A stretch of 64,000 nt of DNA from an uncultured Clostridia bacterium. Its GTDB lineage: Bacteria; Bacillota; Clostridia; Peptostreptococcales; Anaerovoracaceae. Location: contig CALZYE010000001.1 in the NCBI GenBank assembly GCA_945830395.1, forward strand, positions 62,001 through 126,000, in the 5' to 3' direction. A program made the position numbers and the translations under genes. The notes under the pieces are model-generated. The model worked only from the letters and a program-made list of their open reading frames with translations, did no database searches and was not told where the DNA came from. This document shows, piece after piece, positions 1 through 7,996 of this stretch. How positions within the stretch are numbered: position 1 is the first letter of the stretch; each line of letters begins with the position of its first letter.

Positions 1-70
1 TGGCTAAAGGGGGCGGACTGTAAATCCGTTAGCTGAGCTTACGATGGTTCGAATCCATCTCCCTCGACCA
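1..70 (+). tRNA. tRNA-Tyr (GTA), 5' truncated by window edge
   Basis: The anticodon stem-loop (13-29, anticodon GTA at 20-22), the T arm with GGTTCGAATCC and an encoded CCA end (68-70) are visible. The 5' acceptor strand and most of the D arm lie outside the window. It is the first of a twelve-gene tRNA array. Confidence 0.9.
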
Positions 71-74
71 ATAT

Positions 75-149
75 GCGGAAGTGGCTCAGGGGTAGAGCAT
101 CGCCTTGCCAAGGCGAGGGTCGCGAGTTCGAATCTCGTCTTCCGCTCCA
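75..149 (+). tRNA. tRNA-Gly (GCC)
   Basis: Full cloverleaf: acceptor strand GCGGAAG pairs with CTTCCGC, the loop TTGCCAA gives anticodon GCC, and CCA is encoded. It lies 4 nt after tRNA-Tyr. Confidence 0.95.
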
Positions 150-154
150 ACTAT

Positions 155-228
<74 letters not shown>

Positions 229-240
229 CTAAAATTGTGT

Positions 241-317
241 GGGCTCGTAGCTCAGCTGGATAGAGCATCGGCCTTCTAAGCCGTGTGTCCAGAGTTCGAA
301 TCTCTGCGGGCTCACCA
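241..317 (+). tRNA. tRNA-Arg (TCT)
   Basis: Acceptor GGGCTCG pairs with CGGGCTC using G-U pairs. Anticodon loop CTTCTAA gives TCT, reading AGA/AGG. CCA is encoded. Confidence 0.94.
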
Positions 318-352
318 TTTTTTAACTAAAATTGAAAAGATGGTAGCATTCT

Positions 353-427
353 TGGGGTATAGCCAAGTGGTAAGGCAAGGGACTTTGACTCCCTTATGCG
401 CAGGTTCGATCCCCGCTACCCCAGCCA
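353..427 (+). tRNA. tRNA-Gln (TTG)
   Basis: Acceptor TGGGGTA pairs with TACCCCA, anticodon TTG lies in loop CTTTGAC, discriminator G, CCA encoded. The weak first pair (T-A) is typical of tRNA-Gln. Confidence 0.94.
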
Positions 428-434
428 GTTTTAT

Positions 435-510
435 GACCCATTAGCTCAGTCGGTAGAGCACTTGACTTTTAATCAAGGTGTCCGGAGTTCGAATCTCCGA
501 TGGGTCACCA
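435..510 (+). tRNA. tRNA-Lys (TTT)
   Basis: Acceptor GACCCAT pairs with ATGGGTC, anticodon loop CTTTTAA gives TTT, CCA encoded. Confidence 0.95.
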
Positions 511-532
511 ATGTTACGAATGCCGATCACAT

Positions 533-618
<86 letters not shown>

Positions 619-655
619 TTTAGGGATTCAAATATATGCGCCGACAATAAAGCCT

Positions 656-747
656 GGAGAAGTACTCAAGTGGCTGAAGAGGACGGTTTGCTAAACCGTT
701 AGGGTTCGTTTAGGGCCGCGCGAGTTCGAATCTCGCCTTCTCCGCCA
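656..747 (+). tRNA. tRNA-Ser (GCT)
   Basis: Class II tRNA with a long variable arm, about 92 nt. Acceptor GGAGAAG pairs with CTTCTCC, anticodon GCT lies in loop TTGCTAA, CCA encoded. Confidence 0.95.
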
Positions 748-757
748 TATTTATTAT

Positions 758-833
758 AGGGGTATAGCTCAGTTGGTAGAGCAGCGGTCTCCAAAACCGC
801 GTGTCGAGGGTTCGAATCCTTCTGCCCCTGCCA
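758..833 (+). tRNA. tRNA-Trp (CCA)
   Basis: Acceptor AGGGGTA pairs with TGCCCCT, anticodon loop CTCCAAA gives CCA, discriminator G, terminal CCA encoded. Confidence 0.95.
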
Positions 834-890
834 TTTGACCTTTTAAATTGAAAATAGTATAATGTCTTTGCTGATGACAAGACCGATTTT

Positions 891-967
891 CGGGGTGTAG
901 CGCAGTTTGGTAGCGCAACTGGTTTGGGACCAGTGGGCCGCGGGTTCAAATCCTGCCACCCCGACCA
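891..967 (+). tRNA. tRNA-Pro (TGG)
   Basis: Acceptor CGGGGTG pairs with CACCCCG, anticodon loop TTTGGGA gives TGG, CCA encoded. Confidence 0.95.
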
Positions 968-982
968 TTTTTTTAAAATCGT

Positions 983-1059
983 GGGCCACTAGCTCAGTTG
1001 GTCAGAGCATCCGGCTCATAACCGGCAGGTCCCGGGTTCAAGTCCCTGGTGGCCCACCA
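983..1059 (+). tRNA. tRNA-Met elongator (CAT); tRNA-Ile2 possible
   Basis: Acceptor GGGCCAC pairs fully with GTGGCCC, so the initiator C1-A72 mismatch is absent. The anticodon is CAT. Elongator Met is the simplest reading. A lysidine-modified tRNA-Ile2 has the same genomic anticodon and cannot be excluded by eye. Confidence 0.85.
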
Positions 1060-1080
1060 ATTTAATACACACGATAGTGT

Positions 1081-1156
1081 GCCCAGTTAGCTCAGTTGGT
1101 AGAGCAAGGGACTGAAAATCCCTGTGTCCTTGGTTCGATTCCGAGACTGGGCACCA
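1081..1156 (+). tRNA. tRNA-Phe (GAA)
   Basis: Acceptor GCCCAGT pairs with ACTGGGC, anticodon loop CTGAAAA gives GAA, CCA encoded. It is the last gene of the array and is followed by a hairpin with a T-run. Confidence 0.95.
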
Positions 1157-1161
1157 TCAAT

Positions 1162-1212
1162 AAAAACGACATTCGTTGCAAACTTCAAGTTCGATGGATG
1201 TCGATTTTTATA
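1162..1212 (+). terminator. Terminator of the tRNA array
   Basis: CGACAT (1167-1172) pairs with ATGTCG (1198-1203), flanked by an A-run upstream and TTTTTA downstream. It sits just after tRNA-Phe and separates the array from the next gene. Confidence 0.6.
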
Positions 1213-1260
1213 TAATTTTTAATAAGGGGTAGTTATTTCAAAACTTAGGGAGGTTAATTC

Positions 1261-2157
1261 ATGACTAAAAAAATTTTAACAGATGCAGCGACGGTTCTAT
1301 TTAGGAAAGTTACACCGACACTGCTTGCAGGAGCACTTGTTTTTTCCTGCTTCGGGGTTATATCCCACGATAGTGTAATGGCGAAGGCGAAAAAAGTCAA
1401 AAAAACGAAAGCTGTAAATGCTATTACTTTCTTGAACGCAAAAGTATCCGGAAACAGTAAATCGAATACCACTGTTGTGACTTGGAACAAGGTGAATAAA
1501 GCTGTTAAGGTTAAGGTGAAAGGATTCGGGAAAAAGAAGGCGAGATATAAGAACTTGAAGCCGGCGTATCAATATAGGCTTGATGATAAGGCTTGGATGA
1601 ACACGAAGAAAAGCAGCATTAAATTAAAGAATTTAAAAGACGGAAAACATAAATTTTCGGTGAGAACTGTTGTCACATATAAGTATAAGGCGAAGAAAAA
1701 CAAGAAGGCGGTGAACAAAACTAAGGTTTTGTCTACAAAAATGGTGTTTTTCAATGTCAAACGGGAAAAACAGGAAAAACCGCTAAAGCCGCTAAAACCA
1801 CTAAAACCGACAAAACCGATTGACGAGAATATTGTGGAATACAAAGGTAAAAAGTACAATATAAAGGATACTAACTATATAGAAAATGAAACGGTTAAAT
1901 TAAGTGACGATAAAACAAAGATAATCGTGGAGTGGGACGCTATACTGAATAAAAATCATGATGTTTTTCATTACATCTACAGTGAACAGACGGCGAACGG
2001 TGTGTTGACTCCAATCGCATATAAGCTGGAAACAGCAGGTCACTACACGGCAACGCTTGATGTTAAGCCTTCCGTCAAAGAATGTGAAATTGTTATTGTC
2101 ATACAGGATAAAACGACAAAGGTTAATCAAGTTAAAAAGTTGAAAATTGCTGTCTAA
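1261..2157 (+). CDS. Secreted Lys-rich protein of unknown function
   Basis: A 298-residue protein not recognised as a named family. Residues 1-41 look like a Sec signal peptide: a basic start, a hydrophobic stretch near LLAGALVFSCFGVIS, and a likely cut after VMAKA. The mature chain is very rich in Lys. Residues 50-170 look like a beta-sandwich (fibronectin III-like) module with WNKVNKAVKVKVKG and RYKNLKPAYQYRLDDKAW. A short K-P-L linker repeat lies near residues 177-190, and a second beta-rich module runs to the end. The start is ATG behind GGGAGG with good spacing. It stands alone between the tRNA terminator and the hairpin at 2312. A cell-surface or secreted binding role is only inferred. 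Confidence 0.7.
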   Translation: MTKKILTDAATVLFRKVTPTLLAGALVFSCFGVISHDSVMAKAKKVKKTKAVNAITFLNAKVSGNSKSNTTVVTWNKVNKAVKVKVKGFGKKKARYKNLKPAYQYRLDDKAWMNTKKSSIKLKNLKDGKHKFSVRTVVTYKYKAKKNKKAVNKTKVLSTKMVFFNVKREKQEKPLKPLKPLKPTKPIDENIVEYKGKKYNIKDTNYIENETVKLSDDKTKIIVEWDAILNKNHDVFHYIYSEQTANGVLTPIAYKLETAGHYTATLDVKPSVKECEIVIVIQDKTTKVNQVKKLKIAV

Positions 2158-2311
2158 AAAAGCAAATTTTGTCCATTTAAAATGCGCAGATGGCAATGGG
2201 GTAAAAGTTTGATTTTGTAAAATCAGATGCAGGATTGCCGTGGCTTGCTGTAATAGTTGCGGTACATGATTAGAAAAGGCTTAAATGACAAAATAAATAC
2301 AGTTTGAATTA

Positions 2312-2339
2312 TAAAGTGGGTGTTTTCGCCCACTTTTTT
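2312..2339 (+). terminator. Rho-independent terminator
   Basis: AAAGTGGG and CCCACTTT form a short-loop hairpin followed by six T. It lies about 155 nt after the secreted-protein gene, so that transcript would carry a long 3' tail. The rest of the 2158-2484 interval holds the palindrome and promoter listed separately; no gene is seen in it. Confidence 0.8.
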
Positions 2340-2400
2340 GCTTTGCTCTTGCTGTACTGCCAATAATTTTTTAAAAATTTCCTCACCCTCAAGATTGAAG

Positions 2401-2420
2401 TCAACTTGTATACAAGTTGA
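2401..2420. promoter_or_regulatory. Perfect 20-bp palindrome, candidate operator
   Basis: The half-site TCAACTTGTA is followed directly by its exact reverse complement. The core TTGTATACAA resembles sites bound by GntR-family repressors. Its right edge overlaps the -35 box of the acetyltransferase promoter, a position suited to repression. No regulator gene is adjacent, so the binding protein is unknown. Confidence 0.6.
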
Positions 2421-2445
2421 AAAGGATTGGAATAGATAGTAGAAT
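2417..2445 (+). promoter_or_regulatory. Sigma-A-type promoter of the GNAT gene
   Basis: TTGAAA (2417-2422), a 17-bp spacer and TAGAAT (2440-2445). The start codon is 40 nt downstream. The -35 box is shared with the palindrome at 2401-2420. Confidence 0.65.
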
Positions 2446-2484
2446 GAAACAAATGAGACAATTTTGTTTGTGGAAGGAGCCGCT

Positions 2485-3033
2485 ATGGAATATTCAATAA
2501 AACTTGAAACTGAGGATTTGATTATACGCAAGACCACATTCGATGATATTAAAATTTTCTACAAGTGGGAACAAGATGAGTCTGTAACTGAATTTTTCAG
2601 CATAGAGAAAGGACAGTCTGAGGAAGAAGCTTTTTCCAAGTTTTTCTCTGATGAAAATGATGAGAGTGCGGTGCAGATGACCATAATTTTAAAAAAGACA
2701 AAAGAGGTTATCGGAAGAATCGTCATTGCGGACATTAGAAAGGGGTGGAAGGCAGAAATATGGAGAATATATATAGCAGATAAATCCCTTAGAGGAAAAG
2801 GCTTGGGGAAACAGGCAATGGAGGCGGTTATGAAGTTTTCCTTCGATGAACTTAAGCTTCAGCGTCTTTATCTTGACTTTTACACGGGAAATCCCGCAGA
2901 ATATCTATATAAGAGTCTGGGTTTTATCGAAGAAGGAGTGCTTAGGGATAACTGCAGAAAAGACGGAAAATTTTACGATGTACATATAATGTCTATGCTT
3001 AAATCTGAATACGAGAAAAAATATTTAAGTTGA
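2485..3033 (+). CDS. GNAT N-acetyltransferase, RimJ/RimL-like
   Basis: A 182-residue GNAT-fold enzyme expected to move an acetyl group from acetyl-CoA to an amine. The N-terminal part (KLETEDLIIRKTTFDDI) is typical of the RimJ/RimL group. The acetyl-CoA pyrophosphate-binding loop RGKGLGKQ starts near residue 103, and the C-terminal N-Y-SLGF segment (LYKSLGFIEEG) is present. I chose ATG 2485 because GGAAGG lies 5-10 nt upstream; an earlier in-frame TTG at 2464 has no such site. It is monocistronic, with its own promoter and a palindromic operator. The substrate (protein N-terminus, small amine or antibiotic) cannot be told. Confidence 0.85.
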   Translation: MEYSIKLETEDLIIRKTTFDDIKIFYKWEQDESVTEFFSIEKGQSEEEAFSKFFSDENDESAVQMTIILKKTKEVIGRIVIADIRKGWKAEIWRIYIADKSLRGKGLGKQAMEAVMKFSFDELKLQRLYLDFYTGNPAEYLYKSLGFIEEGVLRDNCRKDGKFYDVHIMSMLKSEYEKKYLS

Positions 3034-3151
3034 AATTTCACAGTATGCAAAATATATTTGCCGGCTCACGGCATAATAAACCGCTGCGGTGAACCGATAG
3101 CGCCGCTTTATAGATTTAGGTGATTAATTGATTTTTTATTTATTTTTGCTA

Positions 3152-3180
3152 TTGATTGTTTAATTCCAAAGTGGTAGAAT
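3152..3180 (+). promoter_or_regulatory. Promoter of the permease operon
   Basis: TTGATT (3152-3157), 17-bp spacer, TAGAAT (3175-3180), about 50 nt before the permease start. Upstream, 3060-3110 holds several short GC-rich inverted repeats without a T-run; their role is unclear. Confidence 0.6.
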
Positions 3181-3231
3181 TTCATCTTATAATGAAGCAA
3201 ATATAGTATTTACGATTTTTGGAGGTTAGAC

Positions 3232-4500
3232 TTGCATCAGGAAATTATTGCAATCCTCATATTTGTCATCGTTTTAGTGACAATTATGAGTGAAAAAGTT
3301 CACAGAACTGCAGCCGCTCTGGCTGGAACTGTTTTATTGCTGTTGACGGGAATTTTGGATGTTAACAAGGCTATCGGATATGTTGATTTTAACACTATAG
3401 GTGTTTTGGTGGGGATGATGCTCTTTGTGGCGGTTATCAAACATTCCGGTCTCTTTGAATACATATCTATTAAGGCTGCGAAAATGGCAAAAGGAGATCC
3501 GTGGAAAATAATGATGGCATTCATGCTCATTACCGCTGTTTGTTCTGCGTTTTTGGACAATGTTACAACTGTACTTCTGATGGGACCTATGACCATCACC
3601 ATAGCCAAGATGATGAAAATAGACCCGATTCCGATTTTACTTGGACAGATTGTTGCATCTAATATAGGCGGCACCATGACGATGATAGGCGACCCGCCGA
3701 ATATTATGATTGGAAGCGCCGCAAATTTTGCTTTCATAGATTTCATTGAAAATACAGGTCTTGCTTGTGCATTTGGACTTGCGGTTGTGATCATAGGTAT
3801 GAAATTTGTGTATAAAAAGAAGCTGGTCGCAGATGAGGAAGCGGTCAGGGATATAATGAAACTTGATGAAAATAAGGCAATCGCAGACAGAAAGCTCATG
3901 CACATAAGTATTTTTATGATTGTAATGGTGGTTATCGCATTTATGGTTCACGGGGCTCTCGGCATTGAAAGCTCTGCGGTTGCATTGACAGCGGCGGTTA
4001 TAATGCTAATCGTAGGGAAGCAGGATGTGGATGAGGTTGTGTCGGATGTTGAATGGCCTACATTGTTGTTTTTCATAGGTTTATTTATAGTTGTAGGCGG
4101 AATGGTTGAAACAGGAGTTATTTCAAAGCTTGCGCACATGATTATGAGTTTGTCCGGAGGACACTTGGTCGTAACTATGCTCATCTTGCTTTGGGCATCT
4201 GCGCTTTTGTCGGCTGTTTTAGATAATATCCCCTTTGTTGCAACTCTGATTCCGCTAATCGTTGCAATGGGGAAACAGGGGATGGATGTTACGCCTCTTT
4301 GGTGGGCAATATCTCTGGGAGCTTGCTTAGGAGGAAACGGCACTCAGATAGGTGCATCCGCCAATGTTGTGCTTTGCGGAATTGCCGGAAAAAACGGTTA
4401 TCCTATTTCCTTTAATCAATATCTTAAAGTCGGAATGCCGGTAATGATAATCACTGTATTCATTGCAATGATTTTCTTGTTGATAAAGTTCGGAATATAG
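3232..4500 (+). CDS. ArsB/NhaD-family (ion transporter superfamily) permease
   Basis: A 422-residue integral membrane protein with about eleven hydrophobic segments. It carries two inverted re-entrant-loop signatures of the ion transporter superfamily: SNIGGTMTMIGDPPN near residue 145 and GGNGTQIGASANVV near residue 366. LDNVTTVLL and LDNIPFVAT are the matching repeat motifs of the two halves. Known relatives export arsenite, exchange Na+/H+ or carry anions such as citrate, so the substrate is open. The start is TTG, supported by GGAGGT six nt upstream; no ATG nearby fits as well. It heads an apparent operon with the next two genes (18-nt gap, then a 4-nt overlap). Confidence 0.85.
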   Translation: MHQEIIAILIFVIVLVTIMSEKVHRTAAALAGTVLLLLTGILDVNKAIGYVDFNTIGVLVGMMLFVAVIKHSGLFEYISIKAAKMAKGDPWKIMMAFMLITAVCSAFLDNVTTVLLMGPMTITIAKMMKIDPIPILLGQIVASNIGGTMTMIGDPPNIMIGSAANFAFIDFIENTGLACAFGLAVVIIGMKFVYKKKLVADEEAVRDIMKLDENKAIADRKLMHISIFMIVMVVIAFMVHGALGIESSAVALTAAVIMLIVGKQDVDEVVSDVEWPTLLFFIGLFIVVGGMVETGVISKLAHMIMSLSGGHLVVTMLILLWASALLSAVLDNIPFVATLIPLIVAMGKQGMDVTPLWWAISLGACLGGNGTQIGASANVVLCGIAGKNGYPISFNQYLKVGMPVMIITVFIAMIFLLIKFGI

Positions 4501-4518
4501 AAAGGACAGGTGTAGATA

Positions 4519-4995
4519 GTGATAAGTAACAAGATTACGGACAGTATAGTAAACACTGTTTTAAGGCAGATGGGAGCTACCAAGATTAAGACCCTCCCCG
4601 CGTCGATAAACATAGTCACTTTTAAATTTTCTGAGGACTTTAAGGTGAAATATGTGTATGAAATGAAAGAAAATGATAACATATATTTGCAGAGAGTTGC
4701 ACCATATCCTTACTTCCTCGGGGAACCGAATAATTCTGACGCACTGATTGAAATGATAAAAAAGGATTTGGACGGATATGTGAGCGCCCATGAGAGCGAT
4801 AATTTTCCTCTGTATATGGACATTGAAAGAAAGGCGGAAATTGCAAGAAATAAACTGCAGCATCTGCTGCTCGGTGATGAATACGCAAACCCTGAAGATT
4901 TACAAAGGCTATCTGAACTCATGACAAGGGTTATAGATCTGCTTTCAGATTCTGAAAGTAATACTTCTCATGTAAAGCCGGTTATGAAGAAATGA
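4519..4995 (+). CDS. Conserved-looking protein of unknown function
   Basis: A 158-residue soluble protein that I do not recognise. It has no signal peptide or membrane span. The first half mixes beta strands ([16 protein letters not shown]) with a Tyr/Pro-rich patch (RVAPYPYF). The second half is helical, with the basic/acidic stretch [16 protein letters not shown] and [17 protein letters not shown] start behind AGGACAGG. It is tightly placed between the permease and the thioesterase fusion gene and overlaps the latter by 4 nt, so it is almost surely co-translated with them. Confidence 0.65.
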   Translation: MISNKITDSIVNTVLRQMGATKIKTLPASINIVTFKFSEDFKVKYVYEMKENDNIYLQRVAPYPYFLGEPNNSDALIEMIKKDLDGYVSAHESDNFPLYMDIERKAEIARNKLQHLLLGDEYANPEDLQRLSELMTRVIDLLSDSESNTSHVKPVMKK

Positions 4996-6008
4996 AATAT
5001 GAAGAGAAGTATACAGTAAATTCTTTTGATGTGGATGAAAATAACCACATTAGACCCACATGTCTGATTAACTACCTACAGGAGACTGCAGATCATCAGA
5101 TGAGAGACAGAAAGCCGTCATATTACGATTTTTTTAATGAGGGCAAGGCATTTGTAGTAATCAGAATGTCGGTTGAAATATACAGGCAGATTCATTCGTA
5201 TGACGAAATTAAGGTAAGAACATGGATTGTAAATGCCAAGGGCGCTACTTTTCCAAGATATTACGAGGTGATAAGAGATGGTAAGGTTATCGTTTCAGCT
5301 TATGCGGAGTGGGCGGTAGCAAATAGAAATACGGGAAAGTTATGTAAGGCTGATGAAATAAATATGGACAACTATGATATGGATCAACCGTTAAACTTAT
5401 CAATTCCAAAGAGATTCAGGTTTCCGAAAGAAACGGAATTCTTCCATGTGGGAAGCCATCGCGTATTTTATGATGACTGCGACATGAATGAGCACATGAA
5501 TAACGCAAATTATTACAATATGCTCTGGAAGCATATACCCGGCATACGAAATAAGGAGGTCACATCCATAAACATCAGATTTAATCATGAAGCGTTCTTG
5601 GGCAAGGATGTAGAAATACTGATGTGTAAAGATGATAATGAACTTTCAAATGACGGTATGGCTGAAGAATATTTCGGGTTTAAAACGGATATTGATGACA
5701 GGCGAAATGTTGAGTGCATAATGGGCGTTCGCAGCATAAAGAGGAATTATACATATATGCTCAGATGTTCGGATGGAAGCCTTTATACGGGATGGACAAA
5801 TGATATAGATAAAAGACTGGATAGCCATAATAAAGGAAAGGGGGCCAAATACACCAGAAATAAAGGTCCTGTGGAACTTGTATATCTTGAGAGTTTTGAT
5901 GATAAAGAAAGCGCAATGAGCCGTGAGGCGAAGATAAAGAAGTTTTCAAAGTTAAAAAAAGAGGAATTGATAGATTCCCGGGTGAATATATTAAAAAATA
6001 AATATTGA
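4992..6008 (+). CDS. Acyl-ACP thioesterase fused to a GIY-YIG nuclease domain
   Basis: A 338-residue two-part protein. Residues 1-245 form the double hot-dog fold of the bacterial FAT thioesterases, which release fatty acids from acyl carrier protein; the second half has the [13 protein letters not shown] motif. Residues about 253-338 are a compact GIY-YIG domain of the YhbQ/YazA (UPF0213) type: [10 protein letters not shown] supplies the GIY strand, LYTGWTND the YIG strand, followed by RLDSHN and a basic tail with EAKIKKFSK. The frame is unbroken across the joint. FAT proteins normally end near 245-250 residues and YhbQ-type proteins stand alone at about 90, so this is a true extra domain. 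It ends an operon, before a strong terminator. Confidence 0.85.
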   Translation: MKYEEKYTVNSFDVDENNHIRPTCLINYLQETADHQMRDRKPSYYDFFNEGKAFVVIRMSVEIYRQIHSYDEIKVRTWIVNAKGATFPRYYEVIRDGKVIVSAYAEWAVANRNTGKLCKADEINMDNYDMDQPLNLSIPKRFRFPKETEFFHVGSHRVFYDDCDMNEHMNNANYYNMLWKHIPGIRNKEVTSINIRFNHEAFLGKDVEILMCKDDNELSNDGMAEEYFGFKTDIDDRRNVECIMGVRSIKRNYTYMLRCSDGSLYTGWTNDIDKRLDSHNKGKGAKYTRNKGPVELVYLESFDDKESAMSREAKIKKFSKLKKEELIDSRVNILKNKY

Positions 6009-6021
6009 GCATCACTTTTTA

Positions 6022-6052
6022 AAAGCCACTATATGTAGTGGCTTTTTTTTTA
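6022..6052 (+). terminator. Rho-independent terminator
   Basis: AAAGCCACTA (6022-6031) pairs with TAGTGGCTTT across a 4-nt loop and is followed by a long T-run. It ends the permease-thioesterase operon. Confidence 0.93.
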
Positions 6053-6070
6053 TGTCTAAAAATAAAAGCA

Positions 6071-6143
6071 TTGTTAGTGGTGAAAAGTGGTGAAAAAATA
6101 CATAAAAATACGATTTATATTTGAAAAGTGGTGAAAAGTGGTG
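6071..6143 (+). promoter_or_regulatory. MraZ-box array: two identical 17-mers 51 bp apart
   Basis: AGTGGTGAAAAGTGGTG occurs exactly twice, at 6076-6092 and 6127-6143. Each copy is two AGTGGTG units with a 10-bp period. MraZ proteins are known to bind short tandem GTG-rich repeats upstream of their own gene. The downstream copy exactly fills the -35/-10 spacer of the mraZ promoter. The upstream copy sits behind TTGTT and before AAAAAT, a degenerate repeat of the same layout. Confidence 0.8.
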
Positions 6144-6149
6144 TAAAAT
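6121..6149 (+). promoter_or_regulatory. Promoter of the dcw (mraZ) operon
   Basis: TTGAAA (6121-6126), 17-bp spacer, TAAAAT (6144-6149). The spacer is entirely made of two MraZ-like boxes, so bound MraZ would block RNA polymerase. The expected transcript start is near 6156, giving a leader of about 37 nt. Confidence 0.8.
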
Positions 6150-6192
6150 TACATCAATATTATCGTATAGGGGTAGAAGAGGAATTAATCAG

Positions 6193-6612
6193 ATGTTTAT
6201 GGGCACATATTACAATTCCATAGATTCAAAGAACAGGTTGATAGTGCCTTCAAAGCATCGTGATCAACTTGGGGGAAGATGTGTACTGACTAAAGGATTG
6301 GACTTATGCCTATATATATATTCCATGGATGAGTGGGGTAAGCTTACTGAAAAAATTTCGCAGCTTCCCGAATCCGATCCCAAGGTGAGGAAGTATATTA
6401 GAGAACACTATGCCAATGCGATGGAATGCGAGTTTGATAAACAGGGAAGAATAGTGATTCCGCAGCAACTGAAAGATTACGCCCATATCGAAAAGGATTT
6501 GGTTACCATGGGCGCTATGAAGAAAATTGAAATTTGGAGCAAAGATGTTTGGGATGCTCCTTCAGAAGATGATGAGGATTTCTCAGATGCTCTTGCAAAA
6601 TACAACTTTTAG
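6193..6612 (+). CDS. mraZ: Transcriptional regulator MraZ
   Basis: A 139-residue MraZ with two AbrB-like swapped-hairpin units: [21 protein letters not shown] at the N-terminus and [15 protein letters not shown] near residue 79. MraZ is a ring-forming DNA-binding protein that represses its own dcw operon. The start at ATG 6193 matches the family's MFMG start and follows GAAGAGGA. An in-frame ATG at 6121 would overlap the promoter and is rejected. First gene of the division and wall cluster; the GTG-rich boxes just upstream are its probable autoregulatory site. Confidence 0.95.
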   Translation: MFMGTYYNSIDSKNRLIVPSKHRDQLGGRCVLTKGLDLCLYIYSMDEWGKLTEKISQLPESDPKVRKYIREHYANAMECEFDKQGRIVIPQQLKDYAHIEKDLVTMGAMKKIEIWSKDVWDAPSEDDEDFSDALAKYNF

Positions 6613-6620
6613 GAGGAATA

Positions 6621-7556
6621 ATGGATTTTAAACATGTACCGGTACTTCTGAAAGAATGTATTGAGGGGCTTAATATCAAGCCTTACGGAATATATGTGGA
6701 CGGAACTTTGGGAGGCGCCGGACACTCAAGCTATATATGCCGGAATCTTTCAGAAGAGGGGACGCTGATAGGAATTGACAGAGATATGGATGCTCTTGCG
6801 GCTGCGGAAGAAAGATTGGACAAATATAGGTGCAATAAGCACTTTGTACACAGTAATTATTCAGAGATAAAAAGCGTTCTAAAAGGATTGGGTTATGAAA
6901 AGGTGGACGGTGTTTTGCTCGATATAGGAGTATCCTCCTTTCAGCTGGATAATCCTAACAGAGGTTTTTCCTACATGCAGGATGCCCCTCTTGATATGAG
7001 AATGGACAGAGGAGAGGGGATAACGGCTTTTCAGGTTGTAAATACTTATTCCCGAAAGGAACTTCAGAATATTATTTCCAAATATGGTGAAGAACGCTGG
7101 GCATCGAGAATTGCAGAGTTCATAGTCAATGAAAGAGAAAAAAAAGAAATTTCATCTACATTTGAACTTGTGGACATTATAAAAAAAGCTATTCCCGCAA
7201 AGGCGAGGAGAAGTGGTCCTCATCCTGCAAAGAGAACATTTCAAGCCATAAGAATAGAAGTAAACGATGAACTTATACAGCTGCAAAGAGCTATTAACGA
7301 ATACTTCGATGTTCTGGCTGCCGGAGGAAGATTTTGTGTAATAACATTTCACTCTCTGGAGGACAGGATTGTGAAGGACAGCTTTCAGAAGCGGGCAAAC
7401 CCGTGTGTTTGTCCACCTGAATTTCCCGTATGTGTGTGTGGAAAAACCGCTGATATAAAAAAGATAACGAGGAAACCTATTACAGCCGGCGAGGAGGAAC
7501 TTGAAAAGAATCCCAGATCTCGCAGTGCTAAGTTGAGAATTTGTGAAAAAATTTAG
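6621..7556 (+). CDS. rsmH: 16S rRNA (cytosine-1402-N4)-methyltransferase RsmH
   Basis: A 311-residue methyltransferase, usual length for RsmH/MraW. It N4-methylates C1402 in the decoding centre of 16S rRNA using S-adenosylmethionine. The SAM-binding loop [10 protein letters not shown] lies near residue 28. [15 protein letters not shown] and the family-typical [20 protein letters not shown] and [12 protein letters not shown] segments follow. The start is ATG with AGGAGG 8 nt after the mraZ stop, as in most dcw clusters. Confidence 0.96.
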   Translation: MDFKHVPVLLKECIEGLNIKPYGIYVDGTLGGAGHSSYICRNLSEEGTLIGIDRDMDALAAAEERLDKYRCNKHFVHSNYSEIKSVLKGLGYEKVDGVLLDIGVSSFQLDNPNRGFSYMQDAPLDMRMDRGEGITAFQVVNTYSRKELQNIISKYGEERWASRIAEFIVNEREKKEISSTFELVDIIKKAIPAKARRSGPHPAKRTFQAIRIEVNDELIQLQRAINEYFDVLAAGGRFCVITFHSLEDRIVKDSFQKRANPCVCPPEFPVCVCGKTADIKKITRKPITAGEEELEKNPRSRSAKLRICEKI

Positions 7557-7567
7557 AGGGTATACTG

Positions 7568-7900
7568 ATGAAGATGAGTGGAAAAGATAAAAGAACGATA
7601 ATTACAGCCGTTGTTATAATTGGATTCATATTGATTTCAATGGTAGTGCTGACTGCATATGCTGCGGAGCTTAGATGTGAAAACAATGAATTGATTGCGC
7701 AAAATAAAACATTGCAGGGAGAGGTGGATACTTTGGGCATAAAGATTAAGGCTTCAAATAGTGTGGCGAATATAGAGAAAGAGGCTAAGTCAAAGCTTGG
7801 CATGGTGTATCCTACATCGAAAAATTGTGTATATCTGAAAAACAGCGATACACCTAAGGAAAACTTCGCCGCTGTGATTAGAAAAGCTGCTTATAATTAA
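7568..7900 (+). CDS. ftsL: Cell division protein FtsL-like
   Basis: A 110-residue bitopic membrane protein: a short basic cytoplasmic end, one transmembrane helix (about residues 12-34) and a short coiled coil (ENNELIAQNKTLQGEVDTLGIKI) outside. FtsL acts with DivIC and FtsQ/DivIB to activate septal wall synthesis. The sequence is weakly conserved, so the call rests on size, topology, and position between rsmH and the penicillin-binding protein gene. The conserved small motif EKEAKSKLGMVYP, common at the end of the FtsL/DivIC coiled coil, supports it. Confidence 0.8.
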   Translation: MKMSGKDKRTIITAVVIIGFILISMVVLTAYAAELRCENNELIAQNKTLQGEVDTLGIKIKASNSVANIEKEAKSKLGMVYPTSKNCVYLKNSDTPKENFAAVIRKAAYN

Positions 7901-7950
7901 CATTAGCTCTTTATAAAATAGTAACTATAGATTATAATTAAATAGAGCAT

Positions 7951-7996
7951 AACCAGACCATTTTATTGATGTAGATTATGTGTCTGGTTTTTTTAA
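7951..7996 (+). terminator. Terminator-like hairpin inside the dcw operon
   Basis: AACCAGAC (7951-7958) pairs with GTCTGGTT (7982-7989) and is followed by seven T. It lies 19 nt before the penicillin-binding protein start. A TATAAT at 7933-7938 just upstream lacks a good -35 box. Either it attenuates read-through from ftsL or a weak internal promoter is itself attenuated. Confidence 0.6.

Noticed and set aside
1780-1825. Tandem repeat coding K-P-L units, considered as a repeat array or CRISPR
   Set aside because: Short in-frame proline/lysine linker of the secreted protein; no spacer structure.
3060-3110. GC-rich small inverted repeats after the GNAT gene, considered a terminator
   Set aside because: Stems are 4-5 bp and no T-run follows. 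Could be a decayed extragenic repeat, but not supported.
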